Shown piece by piece: positions 14,698-21,038 of a DNA stretch of 21,038 nucleotides; position 1 is the first letter of the stretch; every line of letters begins with the position of its first letter. The DNA comes from an uncultured Bacteroidales bacterium (GTDB lineage: Bacteria; Bacteroidota; Bacteroidia; Bacteroidales; Paludibacteraceae), in contig CAIYTJ010000736.1 of the NCBI GenBank assembly GCA_903929065.1, positions 1-21,038 of the forward strand. Reading direction: 5' to 3'. The notes below the pieces were generated by a model. That model was not told the origin of the DNA, did no database searches, and saw nothing but the letters and a program-made list of their open reading frames with translations. A program made the position numbers and the translations under genes.

Positions 14698-15183
14698 ATG
14701 AGAAATAAAATTGGAAAGTTGTTTTTTCTATTAAGTGTAAATGGAATATTTATTTGTTCTTTATTTCTTTTGTCCGGTTGTTCCCAGAAAAAAAATAAAA
14801 TAGAATACTTAATCTGCAGAGATAGTATTCAATATTGGGATTTCATTTCAAATACTCAACAGAAATCAGAAATCGATGAAACTTATTGCTTTAAGAAAGG
14901 AGGATCTTTTATAAGGTATTATTTTGGCAAAGATGGTGATAGAAGAATATTGACTAATGCGGATAATGAAGTTGTTGTTGGTAAATGGTCAATATCTAAT
15001 GATTCAATTTTTACAATAGATTTCGGACGAATTAAAATTGCCAACTATAATGAGGATACAATTTTTTTTGGGAAATCAAAGAAGATGGATATGCTAATCA
15101 GAGTAAAAGGAAAAATTGATTTGATCAACCTAGGAGATCCCGGAGATACATTACCAAAATTTAAATTATTACCTCCAATTTAG
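14698..15183 (+). CDS. Orphan lipoprotein, function unknown
   Basis: 161 residues. The N-terminus is a signal peptide with a long hydrophobic stretch and the lipobox LLSGC; the lipidated cysteine is residue 28, followed by QKKNK. The mature part is rich in Asp, Ile, Lys and Asn and contains VVGKWSISNDSIFTID, a phrase like those in small beta-rich lipocalin-like lipoproteins of Bacteroidota ('GKWKISNDSIF' style), suggesting a beta-sandwich or barrel. I do not recognise the family. The gene is more AT-rich than its neighbours, has a weak purine-rich RBS (TAAGG about 10 nt upstream) and sits alone between the repeat array and recJ, which suggests a recent or variable insertion. Confidence 0.8.
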   Translation: MRNKIGKLFFLLSVNGIFICSLFLLSGCSQKKNKIEYLICRDSIQYWDFISNTQQKSEIDETYCFKKGGSFIRYYFGKDGDRRILTNADNEVVVGKWSISNDSIFTIDFGRIKIANYNEDTIFFGKSKKMDMLIRVKGKIDLINLGDPGDTLPKFKLLPPI

Positions 15184-15242
15184 AGAGAATCTGATTTATC
15201 TCGATTCACCTATTGACATACTTTTCCAATAGAGCACACGCT

Positions 15243-15265
15243 GGCGCACTTTTGCAAAGTGTGCC
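15243..15265. repeat. 10-bp hairpin between convergent genes
   Basis: GGCGCACTTT (15243-15252) pairs with AAAGTGTGCC (15256-15265), with a 3-nt loop and one G-T wobble. It lies between the stop of the orphan lipoprotein gene and the end of recJ. Neither side has a T-tract, so a classical terminator is not supported. Just beyond it, TACAGAATGG (15268-15277) is identical to the right flank of array heads 1 and 4. Confidence 0.6.
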
Positions 15266-15289
15266 GATACAGAATGGTAATTCGTCAAA

Positions 15290-17014
15290 TCAGTTTTCCA
15301 CAATCTTTATATCCCGAATCATTAACTGTATGGACGTGTTTCCATTGAATGAATTTTCTTCGAGGGTGTAGCAAATATCCAGCGGGTTGAGGGCTTTCAG
15401 ATGGTCGTTGTACTCAAACATGCGGAAGGCAATGCCGTTCATCACGTTTTCCGAACTTGAATCTACTAACTCCAGTTTCAAATGCTCCTGTTCCTTGCCA
15501 ACCAACCGGCTGGTGCCATAGTCGAACACTTTTTTGGAGACAAAAATCGGTTTCATATTTCCGGGACCAAACGGACCGAATTGTTTCAATACGCGGAAGA
15601 ATTTCGGGGTAATATCTTTGAATTCCAGCACGGCATCAATGTCAATTTGCGGATAAGTTTGCTCCGGCAGAATGTTTTCGGCCACAAATTTCTCAAACCG
15701 GTCGGTAAATTCCAGCACGTTTTCTTCTTTCATCGTGAGTCCGGCGGCATACATGTGTCCGCCAAAGTTTTCGAGCAAATCGCGGCATGAATCAATGGCT
15801 TTGTAAATGTCGAAGCCGGGAACCGAGCGCGCCGAACCGGATGCAAATCCGTTGGAATTGGCCAGTACAATGCTTGGTTTGTAATATTCTTCCGAAAGGC
15901 GCGAAGCCACAATGCCAATCACCCCTTTGTGCCAGTCGGGTTTATGCACCACGATGGATTTCCGGTCGGCATAGCGGCTGTCGGCAGCAATGAGCGCGAT
16001 AGCTTCGTCGGTAATGTTTTTATCGAGGTCTTTGCGGTCGTTGTTATATTCGTTTATCAAATCGCTCTTCATTTTGGCAAAAGCATGGTCGCTCGACACC
16101 AGCAATTCCACCGCTTCCGAAGCCAGTTTCATGCGTCCGGAGGCATTGATGCGCGGTCCGATTTTAAACACAATATCGCTGATAGAAATTTCTTTGTCGG
16201 ACAAGCCGCACACTTCCAGAATGCCTTTCAGGCCGATACTCGGATTCGAATTGATTTGTTTCAAGCCGTAAAAAGCCAGAATGCGGTTTTCGCCGGTAAT
16301 CGGCACAATGTCGGAAGCAATGCTGAGCGCCACCAAATCCAGCAAAGGCGTAAGTTTGGAGAAATCAATATCGTTGCGGATGGCAAAAGCCTGCATCAGC
16401 TTGAAGCCAACGCCGCAGCCGGAAAGATGTTTGTATGGATAATGACAGTCGTCGCGTTTGGAATCGAGCACAGCCACAGCCGGCGGCAAAACGGAATCGG
16501 GCGTGTGGTGGTCGCAAATAATAAAATCAACGCCCTTGGTCAATGCATATTTTACTTTTTCTACGGCTTTGATGCCGCAATCGAGCGCAATGACGAGTTT
16601 GTATTCATTGGCTGCCGCAAAATCAATTCCCTGAATGGAAATGCCGTAACCTTCGTTGTAGCGGTCGGGAATATAAAAATCAATGTTCGAGTAAAATTGT
16701 TTGAGGAACTTGTAAACCAATGCCACCGAAGTCGTTCCATCCACGTCGTAATCGCCGTAAATGAGAATTTTTTCGTTGTTTTGCATGGCTTTGGTGAGCC
16801 TGTTGACGGCATTTTCCATGTCTGCCATCAGAAACGGATCGTGAAGATCGCTTAAATCAGGTCGAAAAAAACTACGGGCATCATCAAAGGTAAAGATGTC
16901 CCGTTGAACCAACAATTGGGCGAGTACCGGACTGATACTTAATTCTTCTGCTAATTTGTTTTGTGTCTCAATTTGATGTTCGGTAAGTGTTCTGTAAAGC
17001 CAAATATTTATCAT
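15290..17014 (-). CDS. recJ: Single-stranded-DNA-specific exonuclease RecJ
   Basis: 5'-3' single-strand DNA exonuclease used in recombination and base-excision and mismatch repair. The protein has 574 residues, the usual length. DHH-domain metal ligands are in DYDVDG (88-93), ALDCG (143-147) and CDHH (167-170), followed by SGCGVGFKL. The DHHA1 part shows GIVASRL (367-373), SGSARS (392-397) and GGH (418-420). The C-terminal OB-fold region is present (about 450-574). All catalytic motifs look intact. The ATG at 17014 gives MINIWLYRTLTEHQI, similar to other Bacteroidales RecJ starts. It has its own promoter at 17136-17166 and is divergent from the TsaC-family gene. Confidence 0.97.
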   Translation of the reverse strand: MINIWLYRTLTEHQIETQNKLAEELSISPVLAQLLVQRDIFTFDDARSFFRPDLSDLHDPFLMADMENAVNRLTKAMQNNEKILIYGDYDVDGTTSVALVYKFLKQFYSNIDFYIPDRYNEGYGISIQGIDFAAANEYKLVIALDCGIKAVEKVKYALTKGVDFIICDHHTPDSVLPPAVAVLDSKRDDCHYPYKHLSGCGVGFKLMQAFAIRNDIDFSKLTPLLDLVALSIASDIVPITGENRILAFYGLKQINSNPSIGLKGILEVCGLSDKEISISDIVFKIGPRINASGRMKLASEAVELLVSSDHAFAKMKSDLINEYNNDRKDLDKNITDEAIALIAADSRYADRKSIVVHKPDWHKGVIGIVASRLSEEYYKPSIVLANSNGFASGSARSVPGFDIYKAIDSCRDLLENFGGHMYAAGLTMKEENVLEFTDRFEKFVAENILPEQTYPQIDIDAVLEFKDITPKFFRVLKQFGPFGPGNMKPIFVSKKVFDYGTSRLVGKEQEHLKLELVDSSSENVMNGIAFRMFEYNDHLKALNPLDICYTLEENSFNGNTSIQLMIRDIKIVEN

Positions 17015-17135
17015 TGTGTTTTATTTTTCCACCCGGAGCAGGAAACCGAAATTTCCTGAAATGAAACAAGCTGCTATTTCTCAATTCCTTAAACCACTCA
17101 TCATCCAAAACAAATAGCCGGCCTTTTCAGAGGTG

Positions 17136-17166
17136 TAAAAGTAGCCAAAAAGTTTTAAATCGGCAA
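17136..17166 (-). promoter_or_regulatory. Promoter for recJ
   Basis: On the minus strand TTG (17166-17164, within TTTG) is followed after 20 nt by TACTTTTA (17143-17136). The -33 and spacing match the pattern seen at psd and the coiled-coil lipoprotein gene; the -7 differs from TAnnTTTG in its last base. The leader would be about 115 nt. Confidence 0.55.
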
Positions 17167-17218
17167 ACCTGCATTTACTTATCCGGCTTTGATAGCATTA
17201 TTTTGGAAAATTTAATGT

Positions 17219-17226
17219 TATATTTG
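17219..17226 (+). promoter_or_regulatory. Bacteroidota -7 element for the TsaC-family gene
   Basis: TATATTTG matches TAnnTTTG. The leader to the ATG at 17328 would be about 95 nt. TTG words upstream (17189-17191 and 17203-17205) are not at the ideal spacing. The closely spaced sugar-transferase gene probably shares this promoter. Confidence 0.6.
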
Positions 17227-17327
17227 CATTGGTTTTTTAACCGGTAGAAAAAGAAATAAAACAGCATTTTTTCCGTTAAGTTATTTTGGCAGAATTTAAT
17301 GCAACAAATTAATGTTTTTGAAACCTG

Positions 17328-17897
17328 ATGGAAATGCATGATGAAATAAAAAAGGCGGTTGAAGTGCTTCGTTCAGGCGGCATTATTCTTTATCCCTCCG
17401 ACACGGTTTGGGGATTAGGCTGCGATGCTACGAATGCAGAAGCGGTGAAGCGGATTTTCGACATAAAAAAACGGGCTGATGCCAAAGCCATGTTGGTGTT
17501 GGTGGACAATCCGTCAAGAATACAAGGTTATGTGGAAGAAGTACCGGATATGGCGTGGGAACTGATAGAAGTGAGTGACAAACCGCTCACCATCATTTAT
17601 CCGCAGGCAAAAAATCTGGCAAAAAACCTGATTGGCGACGATAAATCCATTGGAATCCGTGTCACAAAGGAAGCATTTTCAAAATTACTTTGTGAGCGTT
17701 TCCGAATACCCTTGGTTTCCACCTCTGCCAATGTAAGCGGTGAACCAACACCGGCTAATTTCAGCCAAATTTCGGATGAAATCAAATCGGCAGTGGATTA
17801 CGTGGTCAATTTCCGGCAAAATGATACCACGCAGCCAAAACCGTCGTCGATAATTAAACTCGGCATTGGGAACGTGATTCAAATAATCAGAGAATAA
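17328..17897 (+). CDS. tsaC: L-threonylcarbamoyladenylate synthase (TsaC/YrdC domain)
   Basis: Makes threonylcarbamoyl-AMP from threonine, bicarbonate and ATP for the t6A37 modification of ANN-reading tRNAs. It has 189 residues and only the YrdC/TsaC domain; the C-terminal Sua5 domain is absent. Typical segments are the N-terminal YPSDTVWGLGCDATN (22-36), KRIFDIKKR, and the later STSANVSGEPTPANF. A second ATG at 17334 is possible but changes little. A YciO-type paralogue of unknown function cannot be excluded, because the two subfamilies differ in subtle residues. The sugar-transferase gene follows after 6 nt. In Bacteroides, as I recall, the equivalent gene is followed directly by a ClC gene. 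Confidence 0.85.
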   Translation: MEMHDEIKKAVEVLRSGGIILYPSDTVWGLGCDATNAEAVKRIFDIKKRADAKAMLVLVDNPSRIQGYVEEVPDMAWELIEVSDKPLTIIYPQAKNLAKNLIGDDKSIGIRVTKEAFSKLLCERFRIPLVSTSANVSGEPTPANFSQISDEIKSAVDYVVNFRQNDTTQPKPSSIIKLGIGNVIQIIRE

Positions 17898-17903
17898 GGA
17901 TTA

Positions 17904-19307
17904 ATGAAGAAAAATCTACTTTTTAGGAAATATTTACTTTATGATATACTGGCTGCCCTTTTGGTGTGGGTGGCATTTGTTATTTTCCGAAAAACGATTA
18001 ATGATATCAGGATTTTTGACAGTATTCATGTACTGATTCCAAACTATGATTATGTCGGAAGTCTTTTGCTCTTCCCGTTTTATTGCATTTTCGTTCATTA
18101 CCTATCAGGTATTTATCTGAATTCGCACAAGAAAGATAGGATAAGTCTTATTTTAAGCACACTTGTTTCATCTGCCATAATTTCTTTATCAGTGTTTTTT
18201 GTCCTGAAGCTGGGTGATGTAACAGTTTCACATGAGTATTTTTACATTTCACTACTTGTTTTATTCACGTTATTATTTTGGTTTACTTTTATTCTCAGGA
18301 ATATCGTTTTTTCTCAGATTCAGCGGAATTATATTTCAAAAAAATGGACTTTGAATACCTTGATTATTGGTACAGGCGAAAATGCATTGAGAATTGCCGA
18401 TGATATTGAAAAACATAGTTCGCAAAATACCATTGTCGGTTTTGTATCCATCGACCAAAAGGCAAGAATACCTTCTTCAAAAATTTTGGGTAATTTGTCT
18501 CAAATCGATTCAATCATTGAGAAAAATGAAATTGTGGAAACGATCGTGGCATTGGACGATGATGCGAATGAAAAGGAACTCTTCAGAATAATCAATTTAT
18601 TATATCAGTTTAATATTGAAATACAGTTTACCCCACGGCTTTTTGAAATTCTGATTGGGAGTGCAAAAATCGTCAAACTGGGAATTAGTCCGTTGGTAAG
18701 TATCACAAAACCATCCATGCCAGATTGGCAGGCAAGTATAAAACGATTGGTGGATATTGTGGTTTCAGTTGTTTCGCTGACAGTACTATCGCCCGTAATT
18801 TTATATTACAGTATACGGATCAAAGCTGATTCTCACGGACCAGTTTTTTATTGGCAGGAACGAATCGGTCAATATGGAATTCCGTTTAAGATATTGAAAT
18901 TCAGAACTATGTTTTGTGGTTCTGAAAATGGAACACCACAGTTGAGCAGTGCAAATGACGACCGGATTACAAAACTTGGAAGAATGCTCCGGAAGTACCG
19001 TATTGACGAAATTCCTCAATTCTGGAATGTACTCAAAGGCGATATGAGCCTTGTTGGACCGCGCCCTGAAAGACGTTTCTACATTCACCAAATAATGGAA
19101 GACGCGCCGTATTATTGTTTGCTTTATAAAATTCGTCCGGGATTGACTTCGTGGGGACCGATTAAAATTGGTTATGCCGACACGGTTGAAAAAATGACCG
19201 AAAGGCTTAATTACGACATTATTTATATGGAAAATATGTCGTTAATGACTGATCTCAAAATCCTTATGTACACATTCGAAATAATTTTTAAGGGCAAAGG
19301 CATTTAA
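17904..19307 (+). CDS. Polyprenyl-phosphate sugar-1-phosphate transferase (WcaJ/WbaP type)
   Basis: Starts exopolysaccharide, capsule or glycan assembly by transferring a hexose-1-phosphate from a nucleotide sugar to undecaprenyl phosphate. It has 467 residues and the large polyPGT layout: four N-terminal membrane segments (about 11-30, 50-70, 82-102, 113-131), a Rossmann-like CoA-binding domain opening with LIIGTGENALRI (153-164), and a C-terminal catalytic domain. The latter has the re-entrant helix after KRLVDI (280-285), KFRTM (332-336), the catalytic Asp-Glu pair D368-E369 in RIDEIPQFWNVLKGD, and LVGPRPE (383-389). All key residues are present. The sugar is not predictable. No glycosyltransferase or flippase is nearby, so it is detached from a polysaccharide locus. 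It begins 6 nt after the TsaC-family gene. Confidence 0.93.
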   Translation: MKKNLLFRKYLLYDILAALLVWVAFVIFRKTINDIRIFDSIHVLIPNYDYVGSLLLFPFYCIFVHYLSGIYLNSHKKDRISLILSTLVSSAIISLSVFFVLKLGDVTVSHEYFYISLLVLFTLLFWFTFILRNIVFSQIQRNYISKKWTLNTLIIGTGENALRIADDIEKHSSQNTIVGFVSIDQKARIPSSKILGNLSQIDSIIEKNEIVETIVALDDDANEKELFRIINLLYQFNIEIQFTPRLFEILIGSAKIVKLGISPLVSITKPSMPDWQASIKRLVDIVVSVVSLTVLSPVILYYSIRIKADSHGPVFYWQERIGQYGIPFKILKFRTMFCGSENGTPQLSSANDDRITKLGRMLRKYRIDEIPQFWNVLKGDMSLVGPRPERRFYIHQIMEDAPYYCLLYKIRPGLTSWGPIKIGYADTVEKMTERLNYDIIYMENMSLMTDLKILMYTFEIIFKGKGI

Positions 19308-19324
19308 ACACACTGTAATTTCTA

Positions 19325-19332
19325 TATCTTTG
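19325..19332 (+). promoter_or_regulatory. Bacteroidota -7 element for the ClC gene
   Basis: TATCTTTG matches TAnnTTTG, 18 nt after the sugar-transferase stop. Transcription would begin near 19339, leaving about 14 nt of leader to the ATG at 19353. No TTG lies at the ideal -33 distance. Confidence 0.6.
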
Positions 19333-19352
19333 TATTCAGTTTTTATAAAGGT

Positions 19353-21038
19353 ATGGAAAGTAATGGTTGGTATTTAAAAATGATTGCGTGGCGCGAGCAG
19401 CATATAAAACAGCGCAATTTCATTTTAATTCTGAGTTTTTTAGTCGGAATTTTTGCGGCAATTGCTGCATTTCTGCTCAAAACGTCGATTCATCTTATTC
19501 AAACCCTTCTTACCGAAAATTTCAGCCGAAATCACGTCAATTACTGGTATTTGGTCTTTCCTGCAGTCGGAATTTTTATTGCTTCGTTATTTGTCCGTTA
19601 TATTGTAAAAGATAATATCAGTCACGGTATTACCCGCATTTTGTATGCTCTTTCGCAACGAAAAAGTATTTTGAAAATGCATAATGTCTGGACTTCGTTG
19701 GTTGGAAGTTCCATTACAATCGGCTTTGGAGGTTCGGTGGGAGCGGAAGCACCCATTGTTCTAACCGGTTCGGCTATTGGTTCCAATTTGGGTCGGTTCT
19801 TTAAAATGGATCAGAAAACCCTTATGCTTTTGGTGGGCTGCGGTGCTGCCGGGGCTATTGGCGGTATTTTCAAAGCACCGATCGCCGGTCTGGTTTTTAC
19901 GCTCGAAGTGCTGATGCTGGACATGACACTTACTGCTATTGTTCCGCTTTTGATTTCGTCGGTTACCGCCACAGCTTTATCCTATTTCTTTTCCGGCAGT
20001 TCATTTACATTCGAATTTGGAAAATATGAACCATTCGCCATCTCGCGAATTCCCTATTTAATCCTGCTGGGTATAATCTGCGGACTGGTTTCGCTCTATT
20101 TTACCCGTGGCATGAATAAGTTGGAAGGAATGTTCCGCAAATTTAAAAACCCTTACACCAAACTGGCTATTGGAGGCTCCATGTTGAGTTTGCTCATATT
20201 TATTTTCCCGCCGCTTTACGGCGAGGGTTATGATACTATTGTTGCTTTGTTGAACGGGCATTCGGCTTCGGTAATGAATCAAAGCTTTTTTTTAGGTTTG
20301 GGACCAAGTCCATGGATTTTGATTAGCTATCTGACACTGATTGTTGGATTTAAAATATTTGCATCGGCTGCTACTACGGGTGCCGGTGGAGTCGGCGGAA
20401 TTTTTGCACCATCGTTGTTTATCGGCTGTTTAACGGGATTTGTGGTGGCACATTTGCTCAGAATGCTTGGAATACCGATTCCGGAATCAAACTTTGCATT
20501 AGCCGGCATGTCCGGATTAATGTCCGGCGTAATGCATGCTCCGCTCACCGGAATTTTCCTGATTGCCGAATTGACAGGCGGCTACAATCTTTTTATGACG
20601 TTAATGATTGTTTCAACCGTTTCGTACCTGACCATAATTTTGTTTGAACCGCACAGTCTATATGCCATGCGATTGGCTCAAAAAGGCGAATTGCTTACGC
20701 ATCATAAAGATAAAGCCATTCTGACCATGCTTCACATGCATAATTTTATTGAAACGGACTTTATAGAACTATATCCCGATATGACATTGGGACAGCTGGT
20801 CAAAGCAATTTCTCAATCCAAACGAAATATATTTCCGGTTGTAAATCCGGCGAGTCATGTAATTATTGGTATCGTTTTGGTTGACGAAGTGAGAAATATT
20901 ATGTTTCGTCCCGATTTGTACGAACGATTTAAAGTCAGTAAGCTTATGACTTCTATTCCGGCTTTGCTTAATTCTAAAATGCCTATGGAAAAGGTTATGG
21001 ACGTGTTTGAAGATACCGGTTCGTGGTATTTGCCGGTG
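19353..21038 (+). CDS. ClC-family chloride channel/transporter with CBS domains (3' end missing)
   Basis: Open to the right edge; 562 residues are visible. The ATG at 19353 was chosen for its distance from the -7 element; the next in-frame ATG is 19380. The membrane domain spans about 15-440. It carries GSVGAEAP (128-134 plus flanks) with the gating glutamate E132, GIFKAPIAGLVF, GGIFAPS (348-354) and the region with the conserved tyrosine in SLYAM. The position after E185 (TLEVLML) is V186, where exchangers have the proton glutamate, as judged by eye. The selectivity motif GSGIP is replaced by SHGIT. A CBS domain begins near 470, and the window ends within a second. An anion channel or exchanger regulated by nucleotides is likely. 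Confidence 0.92.
   Translation, partial: MESNGWYLKMIAWREQHIKQRNFILILSFLVGIFAAIAAFLLKTSIHLIQTLLTENFSRNHVNYWYLVFPAVGIFIASLFVRYIVKDNISHGITRILYALSQRKSILKMHNVWTSLVGSSITIGFGGSVGAEAPIVLTGSAIGSNLGRFFKMDQKTLMLLVGCGAAGAIGGIFKAPIAGLVFTLEVLMLDMTLTAIVPLLISSVTATALSYFFSGSSFTFEFGKYEPFAISRIPYLILLGIICGLVSLYFTRGMNKLEGMFRKFKNPYTKLAIGGSMLSLLIFIFPPLYGEGYDTIVALLNGHSASVMNQSFFLGLGPSPWILISYLTLIVGFKIFASAATTGAGGVGGIFAPSLFIGCLTGFVVAHLLRMLGIPIPESNFALAGMSGLMSGVMHAPLTGIFLIAELTGGYNLFMTLMIVSTVSYLTIILFEPHSLYAMRLAQKGELLTHHKDKAILTMLHMHNFIETDFIELYPDMTLGQLVKAISQSKRNIFPVVNPASHVIIGIVLVDEVRNIMFRPDLYERFKVSKLMTSIPALLNSKMPMEKVMDVFEDTGSWYLPV

Larger units (their letters stand above)
17015..17327. other. Divergent intergenic region between recJ and the TsaC-family gene
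   Basis: 313 nt with no gene. It holds a minus-strand promoter for recJ (17136-17166) and a plus-strand -7 element (17219-17226), so both leaders are about 100 nt. The left third carries short inverted words such as GAAATTTC (17048-17055). I see no riboswitch or structured RNA that I can name. Confidence 0.6.

Noticed and set aside
15243..15265. Rho-independent terminator for recJ or the orphan lipoprotein gene
   Set aside because: The stem is good, but no T-tract follows on either strand. It is kept only as a hairpin repeat.
15929..16855. 308-codon plus-strand frame
   Set aside because: Antisense to recJ, which has complete DHH and DHHA1 motifs. The plus-strand translation shows no domain.
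19367..19615. 82-codon plus-strand frame
   Set aside because: Out of frame within the 5' part of the ClC gene, whose frame is open to the window edge and carries clear ClC motifs.

Overview
The window looks like a chromosomal segment of a Bacteroidota bacterium, probably in the Bacteroidales/Marinilabiliales range. The evidence is (i) at least seven intergenic sites matching the Bacteroidota -7 promoter element TAnnTTTG, two of them with a TTG exactly 20 nt upstream (a third TTG-N20 site has TACTTTTA); (ii) a lack of strong Shine-Dalgarno sites; (iii) protein families typical of the phylum, namely a PSD of the short membrane-anchored type, a short one-domain RsmI, and a coiled-coil lipoprotein of a widespread Bacteroidales family. 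Most of the window is housekeeping genes.

Layout. 1-194: AT-rich, no gene seen. 195-3050 (-): DNA polymerase I, divergent from a polyprenyl diphosphate synthase (3232-4206, +). 4205-4305: an inverted set of short repeats between convergent genes. 4304-6235 (-): psd, a MazG-like pyrophosphohydrolase and deoC, transcribed in that order. 6447-9707 (+): purB and an MsbA-like ABC exporter, closed by a rho-independent terminator. 9829-12162 (-): rsmI, a coiled-coil lipoprotein with its own promoter inside the rsmI 3' end, and a YjjG-type HAD phosphatase. 12354-14067 (+): thymidine kinase and an AI-2E-family permease. 14086-14489: a 42-bp-period tandem array, the most unusual object here. 14698-15183 (+): an AT-rich orphan lipoprotein. 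15290-17014 (-): recJ. 17328-19307 (+): a TsaC/YrdC-family gene and a polyprenyl-phosphate sugar-1-phosphate transferase. 19353 to the right edge (+): a ClC-family chloride transporter with CBS domains, incomplete.

How the genes fit together. DNA repair and replication (polA, recJ), nucleotide metabolism (purB, tdk, deoC, MazG-like, YjjG-like), translation fidelity (rsmI, tsaC) and envelope building (polyprenyl synthase, psd, MsbA-like, the sugar transferase) are interleaved, as is common in this phylum. No phage, transposase, CRISPR-Cas or toxin-antitoxin gene was recognised, and no tRNA or rRNA gene was seen.

The best candidate for something undescribed is the array at 14086-14489. It has ten short dyad-symmetric heads whose centres lie exactly 42 bp apart (14092 + 42n). 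The stem sequence changes completely halfway through while the register is kept, one head family occurs in both orientations, and the last head is enclosed by a larger dyad with the same centre. A second point of interest is the ClC protein, which keeps the gating glutamate but has valine where exchangers carry the proton glutamate.
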